64,000 bases of DNA from Shimia litoralis (GTDB lineage: Bacteria; Pseudomonadota; Alphaproteobacteria; Rhodobacterales; Rhodobacteraceae): contig NZ_SULI01000004.1 in assembly GCF_005518135.1 (NCBI RefSeq), forward strand, positions 1-64,000. Direction: 5' to 3'. Below the pieces are notes generated by a model. It was given only the letters and a program-made list of their open reading frames with translations, did not search any database and was not told the DNA's origin. The translations under genes were made by a program, and so were the position numbers. Shown one piece after another: positions 46,746 through 54,970 of the stretch. Every line of letters begins with the position of its first letter. Position 1 is the first letter of the stretch.

Positions 46746-48299
46746 TTGACACCCCTGCCCCACACATGTTTACCCACGCGGCGCGTTCTCGTATCTGCAA
46801 TCGCGCTCGCGATTGGCCTGAGCGCTCCGACGGTCGGGCTTGCAGCGGACTTGCAAGATATCCATTTGGATATCGTCCCGCGCACGGCCGAGGAAGCCAA
46901 GCGCATCTCCAAAGCCACCCAAGGTCCTGACACCTTTGATGCTCCGCAAGCCTTTGAACATCTTAGCGCGGGCGCAGCCACAGTTCGCGTCACACCAGAT
47001 GCCGAAGCCTTCTCGCAGCCATCCAAAACAATTTCCTTTGATGGCGAGTTGAATTTCAAGGTGGGCAACGGGCTGTTCCGAAAAATATGGGTGTCGTCTC
47101 CGTCGTCTACCAAAGCCTCTGACGGGCTTGGCCCCCTGTACAATGCGCGTTCATGTCAGAGATGCCACATCAAAGACGGGCGCGGTCACCCGCCCACGGG
47201 CCCCGAAGACACCTCGATCTCGATGTTTTTGCGCATTTCCATTCCAGATCAGGATGCTGCGATTTCAGAGATCGCTGGTTATTTGGGCACGTCACCTGAT
47301 CCCAATTACGGCGGGCAGCTTCAGGATTTTGCCCTACCCGGCCACAATGCGGAATACAGCCTCGAAATTGCTTATGAACGTCGCCCGGTAGAGCTGGCTG
47401 ATGGCACCGTGGTGATGTTACAAGCCCCGACATACTCGGCGACAAATCTAGGCTATGGGCCGTTGCATCCAGAGGCCATGATTTCTCCACGTGTCGCGCC
47501 CCAGATGATCGGGCTTGGCATGCTCGAAGCAATCCCCGCCGCCGACATTCTGGCGTTGGCCGATCCGGATGACATCGATGGCGACGGTATTTCAGGCCGT
47601 CCCAATGTGGTCTGGTCAAAAGAGTTTGATCGCGCAATGCTTGGCCGCTTTGGCCTCAAGGCAGGTTTGCCAACACTTCGCGAGCAATCCGCCAACGCAT
47701 TTGCAGGCGATATCGGCATTTCCAACCCCTTGTTCACCGCACCATGGGGGGATTGTACCAGCGCGCAAACCAAATGCCGTACCGCACCCCACGGCGCGGG
47801 TGACGTGAGAGGGGACGAAATTGACGATGTCGCGCTGGATTTGGTCACGTTTTACAGCCGGAACCTTGGCGTTCCCGCCCGCAGAGACGTCGGCGATGCC
47901 ACTGTCCTAAAGGGCAAACAGGTCTTTTACGAAAGTGGGTGCACCGCGTGCCATCAGCCGAACTATGTCACGCATCGGTTAAGCAACCAACCTGAACAGA
48001 GCTTTCAGTTGATATGGCCCTATACCGATCTATTGCTGCATGACATGGGGCCTGACCTAGCAGACGACCGCCCCGAGCATGTGGCCACGGGTCAAGAATG
48101 GCGCACGCCGCCGCTTTGGGGCATTGGGTTGACCCAGCAGGTCTCGGGCCATACCAGATTTCTGCACGACGGCCGCGCACGCTCTTTGCTAGAGGCGGTG
48201 CTTTGGCATGGGGGCGAAGCGCAAGATGCACGCGACACAGTGGTTGCCCTGCCGACGGACGAACGTAACGCGTTGATCTTATTCTTGGAGTCCTTGTAA
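46746..48299 (+). CDS. Di-haem cytochrome c peroxidase/thiol oxidoreductase-like (DUF1111 family)
   Basis: 517 residues from TTG 46746 with GAGG 6-7 nt upstream; no in-frame ATG fits the signal peptide. Signal sequence about residues 10-35 (IALAIGLSAPTVGLAA). Two haem c motifs: CQRCH (Cys137, Cys140, His141) and CTACH (Cys399, Cys402, His403). Other conserved parts are DGLGPLYNARSCQ and HDGRARSLLEAVLWHGGEA. DUF1111 proteins are periplasmic di-haem oxidoreductases next to imelysins in many genomes. They may change iron redox state for uptake. Stop overlaps the next ATG as TAATG. Confidence 0.9.
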   Translation: MTPLPHTCLPTRRVLVSAIALAIGLSAPTVGLAADLQDIHLDIVPRTAEEAKRISKATQGPDTFDAPQAFEHLSAGAATVRVTPDAEAFSQPSKTISFDGELNFKVGNGLFRKIWVSSPSSTKASDGLGPLYNARSCQRCHIKDGRGHPPTGPEDTSISMFLRISIPDQDAAISEIAGYLGTSPDPNYGGQLQDFALPGHNAEYSLEIAYERRPVELADGTVVMLQAPTYSATNLGYGPLHPEAMISPRVAPQMIGLGMLEAIPAADILALADPDDIDGDGISGRPNVVWSKEFDRAMLGRFGLKAGLPTLREQSANAFAGDIGISNPLFTAPWGDCTSAQTKCRTAPHGAGDVRGDEIDDVALDLVTFYSRNLGVPARRDVGDATVLKGKQVFYESGCTACHQPNYVTHRLSNQPEQSFQLIWPYTDLLLHDMGPDLADDRPEHVATGQEWRTPPLWGIGLTQQVSGHTRFLHDGRARSLLEAVLWHGGEAQDARDTVVALPTDERNALILFLESL

Positions 48300-49261
48300 T
48301 GCGACTGCCTATTATTCTAGCCTTGATGCCGACACTGGCGTTTGCCGACCCCAGAGTGGACGCGGCTTTGGACACTCATATTCTTCCGGCATTCGAACAA
48401 TTATCCATGGCGACGAAGGTGCTGGCAGACGCACAGACCTGCGCGCCGCACGCTGAATGGCAAGATGTCACCCAAGCCTGGCTCGCGGTGTCCCACTTGC
48501 GCTTTGGTCCAACCGAAGCAGACAACCGCGCCTTTGGCCTTGCCTTTTGGCCGGATCCACGCGGTGCGCCCCCCAAGGCCTTGCGGACCCTTCTGGAGCA
48601 AGACCCTCTGGATGTGAGCACGGCATCTATCGCTGGGCGCGGCGTGTATGCTCTCGAATTTTTGCTCTATGATCCCGCCTTTGTGGATGACCCACGCCGA
48701 TGTGACGTCATCAAGGCGCTGGCCGAGGACGCACGGACCACGGCAGATGAAATCAATCTGGACTGGCAAGATCGCTATGCCGATCTGATGCGTGGCGCGG
48801 GACACAACGACACGTATCAAAGCGAAGCCGAGGCTGTGCAAGAACTGTACAAGGCGCTGTTGACGGGGCTTCAGTTTGCATCCGATACGCGTCTTGGCCG
48901 ACCATTGGGAACATTTGAACGCCCTCGTCCCAAGCGGGCAGAAATGCGCCGCTCTGAACGGTCACTCGCAAACTTGGAAACATCCCTGATCAGCCTGCGC
49001 ACCTTGGCCAGCATTCTGGCACAAAGCGATACGAATGTTCAGGCGGCCGTTGATGAAACCTTTGCGCGTGCGCTCTCTAGAGCACAGAATATCTCGACCC
49101 TGACCGGGGGTGCGGATTTGTCATTGGTATCCGATCCGATCGGACGCCTGAAAGTCGAGATTTTGCAACAAGACATCGACCATATCCGCGAGGTCATCAC
49201 AACACAGCTTGGTCCCCTCTTGGGAGTAGACGCCGGTTTTAACGCATTGGATGGTGACTAA
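48299..49261 (+). CDS. Imelysin-family protein, second copy, altered motif
   Basis: 320 residues, signal peptide about 1-16 (ending LAFA). Imelysin fold, but the GxHxxE motif reads GRGVYALEFLLYD: Tyr takes the His position while Glu stays. The C-terminal half has repeated helical segments (RRSERSLANLETSLISLRTL). Coupled by TAATG to the di-haem gene upstream and followed directly by the DUF1513 gene (stop TAA, next ATG adjacent). Loss of His suggests a different ligand or a structural role. It is not a close duplicate of the first imelysin. Confidence 0.88.
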   Translation: MRLPIILALMPTLAFADPRVDAALDTHILPAFEQLSMATKVLADAQTCAPHAEWQDVTQAWLAVSHLRFGPTEADNRAFGLAFWPDPRGAPPKALRTLLEQDPLDVSTASIAGRGVYALEFLLYDPAFVDDPRRCDVIKALAEDARTTADEINLDWQDRYADLMRGAGHNDTYQSEAEAVQELYKALLTGLQFASDTRLGRPLGTFERPRPKRAEMRRSERSLANLETSLISLRTLASILAQSDTNVQAAVDETFARALSRAQNISTLTGGADLSLVSDPIGRLKVEILQQDIDHIREVITTQLGPLLGVDAGFNALDGD

Positions 49262-50314
49262 ATGGCATCGCGTCGAGGGTTTCTGGCAGGTCTTATTGCA
49301 GCAGGCGTGTTCCCAGCCCCGACGTGGGCTGATGCAGGCGCACCAAAATATATATCTGCTGCCCGCACTGCAGACGGGGCATATGTCCTTGTCGGGGTAT
49401 CTATGGAAGGTACCGAAACCTTTCGGCTGCCCTTGCCGGGCAGAGGACATGCCGCAACAGCCCACCCGCGATTGCCCCACGCAGTCGCGTTTGCGCGCAG
49501 GCCCGGACGCTTTGCCGTGGTTCTAGATTGCCGGGACGGCACCACGCTTGCCACATTGGACAGCCCCGTTGGCCTGCATTTTTATGGCCATGGCACATAT
49601 GACGCCTCTGGAGGTCTGCTGTTCACAACTGAAAACGACTTTGAAAACGGTCAAGGGCGCATCGGTGTGTGGGATGTGACCAAAGGATACAAACGCATCG
49701 GCGAATTTTCGAGCCAAGGCATTGGTCCACATGACATCCGCTTGATGCCGGACGATACGCTTGTCATCGCCAATGGCGGGATCGATACCCACCCCGAAAC
49801 TGGCCGTCAAAAGCTGAACCTTGCTACCATGCAACCCAATTTGAGCTATGTGACCCAAAACGGGGAGTTGCTTGACCAGATCATGCCCTCTCAGCATCAC
49901 GCTTCGATCCGGCATCTGTCTGTGCATTCTGATGGAACGGTGGCAGTGGGCATGCAATGGCAAGGCGACACAAGCCGCGCACCTGCCCTGATTGGCCTGC
50001 ACAAACGAGGGCGCGAAATGGCCCTTTTGGGGGCCGGAGACGTGCTTGATGGCTATGTCGGCAGCATCGCCTTTTCCAACGATGGCACACAGGTTGCGGC
50101 CACGTCCCCGCGCAGTGGACAAATGCAAATATTTTCGACACGGGACCGGACATTGATACAGACGCTGACCCAGCCGGACATCTGTGGCGCGGCCCCGTTC
50201 ACAGCGGGTTTCATCGCCACGACAGGCCAAGGCCAAATCCTGAGTTCAGGCAAAGGCACACGCGAACTCAACACCTTTGACCTTGCGTGGGACAATCATC
50301 TTGTGCCTCTTTAA
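49262..50314 (+). CDS. DUF1513 protein with Tat-type signal
   Basis: 350 residues. The N-terminus is MASRRGFLAGLIAAGVFPAP, a twin-arginine-like signal, so it is probably exported folded, perhaps with a cofactor. The rest is a beta-propeller-like repeat, with RDGTTLATLDSPVGLHFYGH, GTYDASGGLLFTTENDFENG and later GSIAFSNDGTQVAATSPRS. DUF1513 genes follow the imelysin/DUF1111 pair in many proteobacteria. Role unknown. Last gene of the cluster. Confidence 0.88.
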   Translation: MASRRGFLAGLIAAGVFPAPTWADAGAPKYISAARTADGAYVLVGVSMEGTETFRLPLPGRGHAATAHPRLPHAVAFARRPGRFAVVLDCRDGTTLATLDSPVGLHFYGHGTYDASGGLLFTTENDFENGQGRIGVWDVTKGYKRIGEFSSQGIGPHDIRLMPDDTLVIANGGIDTHPETGRQKLNLATMQPNLSYVTQNGELLDQIMPSQHHASIRHLSVHSDGTVAVGMQWQGDTSRAPALIGLHKRGREMALLGAGDVLDGYVGSIAFSNDGTQVAATSPRSGQMQIFSTRDRTLIQTLTQPDICGAAPFTAGFIATTGQGQILSSGKGTRELNTFDLAWDNHLVPL

Positions 50315-50349
50315 GAGATTGCCAAACCACAAGACCCTACAGACTTTTC

Positions 50350-50372
50350 TCCGCTCTCATGACAAGAGCGGA
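50350..50372. terminator. Hairpin between convergent genes
   Basis: TCCGCTCT (50350-50357) pairs with AGAGCGGA (50365-50372) across 7 nt. No strong T-run on either strand. It lies between the ends of the DUF1513 gene and the convergent large gene. Confidence 0.4.
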
Positions 50373-50401
50373 GGCTACCAAGATTTCTTGCTTCTGATCA
50401 C

Positions 50402-53400
50402 CTAGAATTTCAGCTTCTTGGCTTTCTTGGCCTTAGCCGCATCCTCGGCGGCTTTTTCCGCCTCAAGGTTTTTTTGCGACGTGCGTTCGGCAATGATTGC
50501 ATCTGTGTCCACCAACGACATCAGCATCCACGAATACTCCATCGTGACCGTCAAAACTTCACCGCAAGATTGTGTCACTTCGCGCGCTTCAAGGCGTGCC
50601 GTAGTATCAGACCCGCCAATCAACATTCCCGCAGACGCATAGGGCAGCTTGAGAGAATCCAGTGAATTGGGATTACACTGATTTCCCCATCGGTCTTGCC
50701 GCTTGATATCTGCCGTCTTTTGCGGGGATTCAAACCACGTATACCGGCCCAGACGCCCGTCATTTGTGATATCCGGCGCGCCATAGGTGTCGATCAAGGC
50801 GGTCAACACATCCTCGTAAGTAACTCCGTCCTCTTCGGTCCAAGACATCAACCGCGTGATAGCAGTGACCGGTGAAGACGGCGTATTATCCTGTTGAAAC
50901 AATGCGATATGAGACCAAACAGAACGGCCATTCATATCATAGTAAGCAACGCCAGCATTCAGCCCCTCGCCAACACCCCCCAAGGCTTTGCGCGCCAGAC
51001 CTTCTGGCAGGTTTTCTGCAATCACCTCTTCGGCCTTGGTCAAAGACATCCCAAGCTCAACCCCGAGAATCTTGCGTTTTGCGGCTTGTGGCTTGGCGGC
51101 GGCCACGGCGTCTCGATCTTGCAAGTCCACAATCTTTTGATTGGGACCATCCTTTAGAACAACCTTCGTAGGTTCGGCTTCGAACACCACAAGCGAACGT
51201 CCTGATTTCCAGTTTGCTCTGTGTTTCTTGGTGATTTTCAGCTCAAGAGTGCCGGGCCACTGGCCGCCTGCGTCACTTGACTTCGGCATTGGAGCCCCCA
51301 CCGACAGCAGACCCTCGGCATTTTTAAGTGCCACAAAAAACGGCGTCTCTTTGCTGCTTGGAATTTGGTAAATACCATCCGCATCCGGCACCAGATTGCG
51401 TACTATTTCCAGCTCTGAATCGCCTTCTGCTCCGCTCGCGGCGCGCTGAAGATGTGTGTCCAGATTCAACAATAGCTGCCCATCCGACGTCGGCTTGGCA
51501 TCAAACGGGTAGACAAGCTGTAGCGTCTCGAAATCCAGAGCAGCCACCGCGGTCTTGAGCGCAGTTTGAATTTGGTGCCAGTCATGTTCGGTGATCTCGA
51601 TGCGTCGTCCCAACAGGTGATCGGGCAAAATTCCATTAAAAGGCGAGGCCGTGCCAGCATTTTGGTGCGCTTGCATATTCCCCAAAACAGTCTTTAGAAA
51701 CGCGCGATCCTCAAGTTTTTCCGGTTGCAGAGAAGCCAGATACATCAATGCAGATTCTGAGGTCCAGACATTGCCTTTTCCACGCAACACTTGTGCAGCA
51801 TCACTTGGAACGATGCGCCACCCATCAGAGGCTTCGATGTCAAAAAGATGCTGCGTCAAGGCGCGATCCGCAAACATCGCCAAATGGCTTGTGTTCGCTC
51901 TAAGGCTTGTCGATTGGCCGTTGGCCTGCGGGTTATCCAATGTCACAAAATGCGCCAGATACAATGGTGGCAAATACGCACCGGGATTGACGTTCTTGAG
52001 CATATCCGCAAAACCTTCTGCTTCGCTCAGAGGGACCTCGAGGGTTGTTGGATATTTACGCACCTTCGCATTAATGGCCAGTTGCCCATGCATCCGTTTG
52101 AAGCCAGGAGGATATTGGGTCGAAATAGCAAACCATTCTGCACCAAAATCATACTCGCCCAAAACGTATTCGGTGACCTCAACCGCTTTCAAGGGATACT
52201 GAGGTCGACGTTTCAGGATGTCTTCAAGATAGTTTTCGCGAAGATTTTTCACGGCAGCGTGGAATTCGAATTGGTTCAACGCTTGACGGCCATAGTTCAT
52301 GCGTCCAGTCGCATTAAACAACGGCTTACCTTGCGCGGCTTCGCGTTTTTGCGCTTCGCTCAACACCCATCCGGCATAATTCACCAAGTTATCGTCGTCA
52401 TCCAGAATGGCAGGGTTTGCGGCCACTTTCGCCATCAGCCCCAACCGTTGCCAGCCGCCAAAGTTCTGCTTGAGCAATGGATCATTAGAAGGCTGACCAA
52501 GTCCGGCATACCGAACCAGGTGTTCTTTGTGCATGGGTAAGCCAAGCCATTTTGCATAGGCTTCAAGCCCACCCGCATCCTGCGGGGCTTTGGCGTCACT
52601 TGCATTCCAAGTATGCACCGTATCCAGAAGACGCCCGTCGCGCGTATCATTCAACGTAATGGTGACCGCATCCAGAGACGCCCCGGCCACGGACATGGTA
52701 TTGCTGCCGTAATACACCTCTTCCAGCGCTTCAATATCCGTAAGAGTGACATAGCGGTTCATTTGGAACCGAACAAAATGCTCCCCTTGAACACGGCTGG
52801 CCAACGCGCGCGCCTGATCTTGGGTAAGAGGGATATAGTCCACATCCAGATTGGTTTCGAAGTAAAACTGAAGATACCGGTTCAACGGATCCAAGTGCAA
52901 ACGTTCACTTTTCAGCAAAGCATTCCCATTAAGAGACCGGTTTTTGGCAGATCGGACAGGCACGCCCTTTCCGGGGACAAACCCACCAAGGTCGACAGCG
53001 ATCTGAAACCCCATCTCCATCTTGTATGGCAAGGGATAGGCCGGTTCTGTGCTTTGGATTTGCCGCCGCAATCCAGCAAGCGCATCTTGGCGCTCAAAGC
53101 TTGACCCGTCGTAATATGCAGCCGTCATAGACGTCGCCAACGCATCGCCCTGACCATAGCGTTTTTGTGGGAATTCCTTTTTGATCCAATGCTGGGCAGC
53201 CCCGTCGCTATCAATAAGATCAGGGCGTTTTTTCAACAAATGCCGACTCAGGAATAACTCTCGGTCAAACGCAGGGTCCTTTCGGCCAAGATCGTAACTC
53301 TCGGTCGAAAACGCAGAGCCGTGGGTAGCGCTGGCGCCGGATTGGCTGGATGCATTCGACGCAGACACCACTGTGCCGCTTGATGCCGCGGTGCCTTGTT

Positions 53401-54037
53401 GCGGCTCTCCGGCTTGGCGCGGTCGCACGCCGCTTTCTTCGCCCGCCATCACAAGCACTTCATATGTGGGCGTGGTGGCCGGATTCATATTGCGATCCAC
53501 AAGATATCCAGAGATCGCCCGATCCGTTCCCCTGCCCGCGACGCCGTCAATGCGCCCGGAATAATACCCCAAATCTTTAAGCGATTTCTGCAACTGACGC
53601 AGATCACCACGTGTCAACGGGCGATCCAGACGGGGGTTGCCAGATGCTTCGGCTTCAAAATAGGCCTGTTGCAGTTGTTCAAGCTGTGCCGTTGTTAAAT
53701 ATCCGGACGACAGGTATCCATATTTCGACTGATATCTGCGGATGGACGCCCGTGTTCCTTTCCCGAAAACACCATCAGCAATCCCCGCATCAAACCCAAG
53801 AATATTAAGCGCCGACTGAACTTGTTGTTTCGTCGCACGATCCATGGCGGGTTCACCCGCTTGGGCCGGATTCATTTTCTTGCGTTGTTTTTTCTGGGAT
53901 TTATTGGCCTCATTCAGAATAATGACACCTAACGCCCCGCCGATGATTGCGGATGCCCTGTCAGCGCGCGCAGGGCCGGTAAACGGGGGTGTCAAAACTA
54001 GTGAGAACGCGACAGCCGATCCAGTCAAAAAACGCAT
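50402..54037 (-). CDS. Large secreted protein with two peptidoglycan-binding domains
   Basis: 1211 residues from ATG 54037, 5-6 nt after TAGGA; a TTG six codons earlier is less likely. Signal peptide about 1-26 (ending ARADR). Two PG_binding_1 domains follow: VQSALNILGFDAGIADGVFG then GTRASIRRYQSKYG (about 65-120), and LRQLQKSLKDLGYYSGRIDG then GTDRAISGYL (about 140-195). The remaining ~1000 residues are not a family I recognise. They include an acidic Ser/Ala-rich linker (about 200-240), two later Cys-containing stretches, and a C-terminal Lys/Ala helix (EKAAEDAAKAKKAKKLKF). It is probably envelope-associated. Stands alone. Function unknown. Confidence 0.8.
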   Translation of the reverse strand: MRFLTGSAVAFSLVLTPPFTGPARADRASAIIGGALGVIILNEANKSQKKQRKKMNPAQAGEPAMDRATKQQVQSALNILGFDAGIADGVFGKGTRASIRRYQSKYGYLSSGYLTTAQLEQLQQAYFEAEASGNPRLDRPLTRGDLRQLQKSLKDLGYYSGRIDGVAGRGTDRAISGYLVDRNMNPATTPTYEVLVMAGEESGVRPRQAGEPQQGTAASSGTVVSASNASSQSGASATHGSAFSTESYDLGRKDPAFDRELFLSRHLLKKRPDLIDSDGAAQHWIKKEFPQKRYGQGDALATSMTAAYYDGSSFERQDALAGLRRQIQSTEPAYPLPYKMEMGFQIAVDLGGFVPGKGVPVRSAKNRSLNGNALLKSERLHLDPLNRYLQFYFETNLDVDYIPLTQDQARALASRVQGEHFVRFQMNRYVTLTDIEALEEVYYGSNTMSVAGASLDAVTITLNDTRDGRLLDTVHTWNASDAKAPQDAGGLEAYAKWLGLPMHKEHLVRYAGLGQPSNDPLLKQNFGGWQRLGLMAKVAANPAILDDDDNLVNYAGWVLSEAQKREAAQGKPLFNATGRMNYGRQALNQFEFHAAVKNLRENYLEDILKRRPQYPLKAVEVTEYVLGEYDFGAEWFAISTQYPPGFKRMHGQLAINAKVRKYPTTLEVPLSEAEGFADMLKNVNPGAYLPPLYLAHFVTLDNPQANGQSTSLRANTSHLAMFADRALTQHLFDIEASDGWRIVPSDAAQVLRGKGNVWTSESALMYLASLQPEKLEDRAFLKTVLGNMQAHQNAGTASPFNGILPDHLLGRRIEITEHDWHQIQTALKTAVAALDFETLQLVYPFDAKPTSDGQLLLNLDTHLQRAASGAEGDSELEIVRNLVPDADGIYQIPSSKETPFFVALKNAEGLLSVGAPMPKSSDAGGQWPGTLELKITKKHRANWKSGRSLVVFEAEPTKVVLKDGPNQKIVDLQDRDAVAAAKPQAAKRKILGVELGMSLTKAEEVIAENLPEGLARKALGGVGEGLNAGVAYYDMNGRSVWSHIALFQQDNTPSSPVTAITRLMSWTEEDGVTYEDVLTALIDTYGAPDITNDGRLGRYTWFESPQKTADIKRQDRWGNQCNPNSLDSLKLPYASAGMLIGGSDTTARLEAREVTQSCGEVLTVTMEYSWMLMSLVDTDAIIAERTSQKNLEAEKAAEDAAKAKKAKKLKF

Positions 54038-54192
54038 CAAATATCCTAACAACAAAATAAATTTGCGCTAGCATAGCCTGACATCACCAGATTGGGCAAT
54101 TGCATTGTGTGCAATCGCCCAAAGCCCATTCAGGCTTCAGTTTCGAAGTTTTTCGCAGCGGCGTATCACGAATATCCAATGTAAGGCCGTTC

Positions 54193-54966
54193 TCAAACGA
54201 CGTGGTGGCCACCATCAATATAGGCTGTATTTCCACTTATCGAACGGGCAAAATCCGAGACAAGACAGGCAGACATTGCGCCAATCTCTTCGACAGTTGT
54301 CAGCCGGTGAAGCGGCGCGCGCGCCTTTGCGTCTTCTATCAATTCGTCAAAGTGGTCGATCCCTGACGCCGCCCGGGTCTGCAACGGCCCCGGGGAGATC
54401 ACATTAACCCGAATATTCTTCGGCCCCAGCTCGACCGATAGATAGCGCGCAGTGGACTCGAGTGCGGCCTTGACCGGCCCCATGACATTGTAATGGTCCA
54501 CAACTTTTTCGGATCCGTGATACGACATTGTCAGGATCGTGCCGCCCTCTGTCATCAAAGGTTCGGCACGCTTGACCATTCGGATCAACGAATGCACCGA
54601 GATATCCATCGCCATTCCAAACCCTTCGCGAGAACAATCCGTCACCCGCCCGTGCAAATCATCACGGGGGCAAAAGGCAATAGAATGCAGCAGAAAGTCC
54701 AGCTTGCCCCATCGGGCCGTAATGGCATCAAACACAGCATCCATCTGAGTGTCGTCGGTCACATCCAACGGCAAGAGCATCTCTGCGCCCACCGCCTCGG
54801 CGACCGATTGCACATGTTTCTGCGCCTTTTCAGATTGAAAGGTCAACGCAACGTCGGCCCCAGCAGCAGAGAACGCCTGCGCACATCCTGCCGCAATCGA
54901 GTGGGAATTGGCCACCCCGACAACAAGACCCTTTTTGCCGGCCAGCATATCAGATTGCATCAGCAT
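54193..54966 (-). CDS. fabI: Enoyl-ACP reductase (NADH), FabI
   Basis: 257 residues. FabI features: N-terminal LVVGVANSHSIAAGCAQAF (the altered cofactor loop of this family), IAFCPRDDLHGRVTDCSREGF, and the catalytic Tyr-x6-Lys in YNVMGPVKAALES. The C-terminus is ARSISGNTAYIDGGHHVV. It reduces 2-enoyl-ACP in the last step of fatty acid elongation. It lies 4 bp after phaC with GGAG before its ATG, so it is probably co-transcribed with phaC. Whether this is the main or a second FabI is unknown. Confidence 0.9.
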   Translation of the reverse strand: MLMQSDMLAGKKGLVVGVANSHSIAAGCAQAFSAAGADVALTFQSEKAQKHVQSVAEAVGAEMLLPLDVTDDTQMDAVFDAITARWGKLDFLLHSIAFCPRDDLHGRVTDCSREGFGMAMDISVHSLIRMVKRAEPLMTEGGTILTMSYHGSEKVVDHYNVMGPVKAALESTARYLSVELGPKNIRVNVISPGPLQTRAASGIDHFDELIEDAKARAPLHRLTTVEEIGAMSACLVSDFARSISGNTAYIDGGHHVV

Positions 54967-54970
54967 CAGT

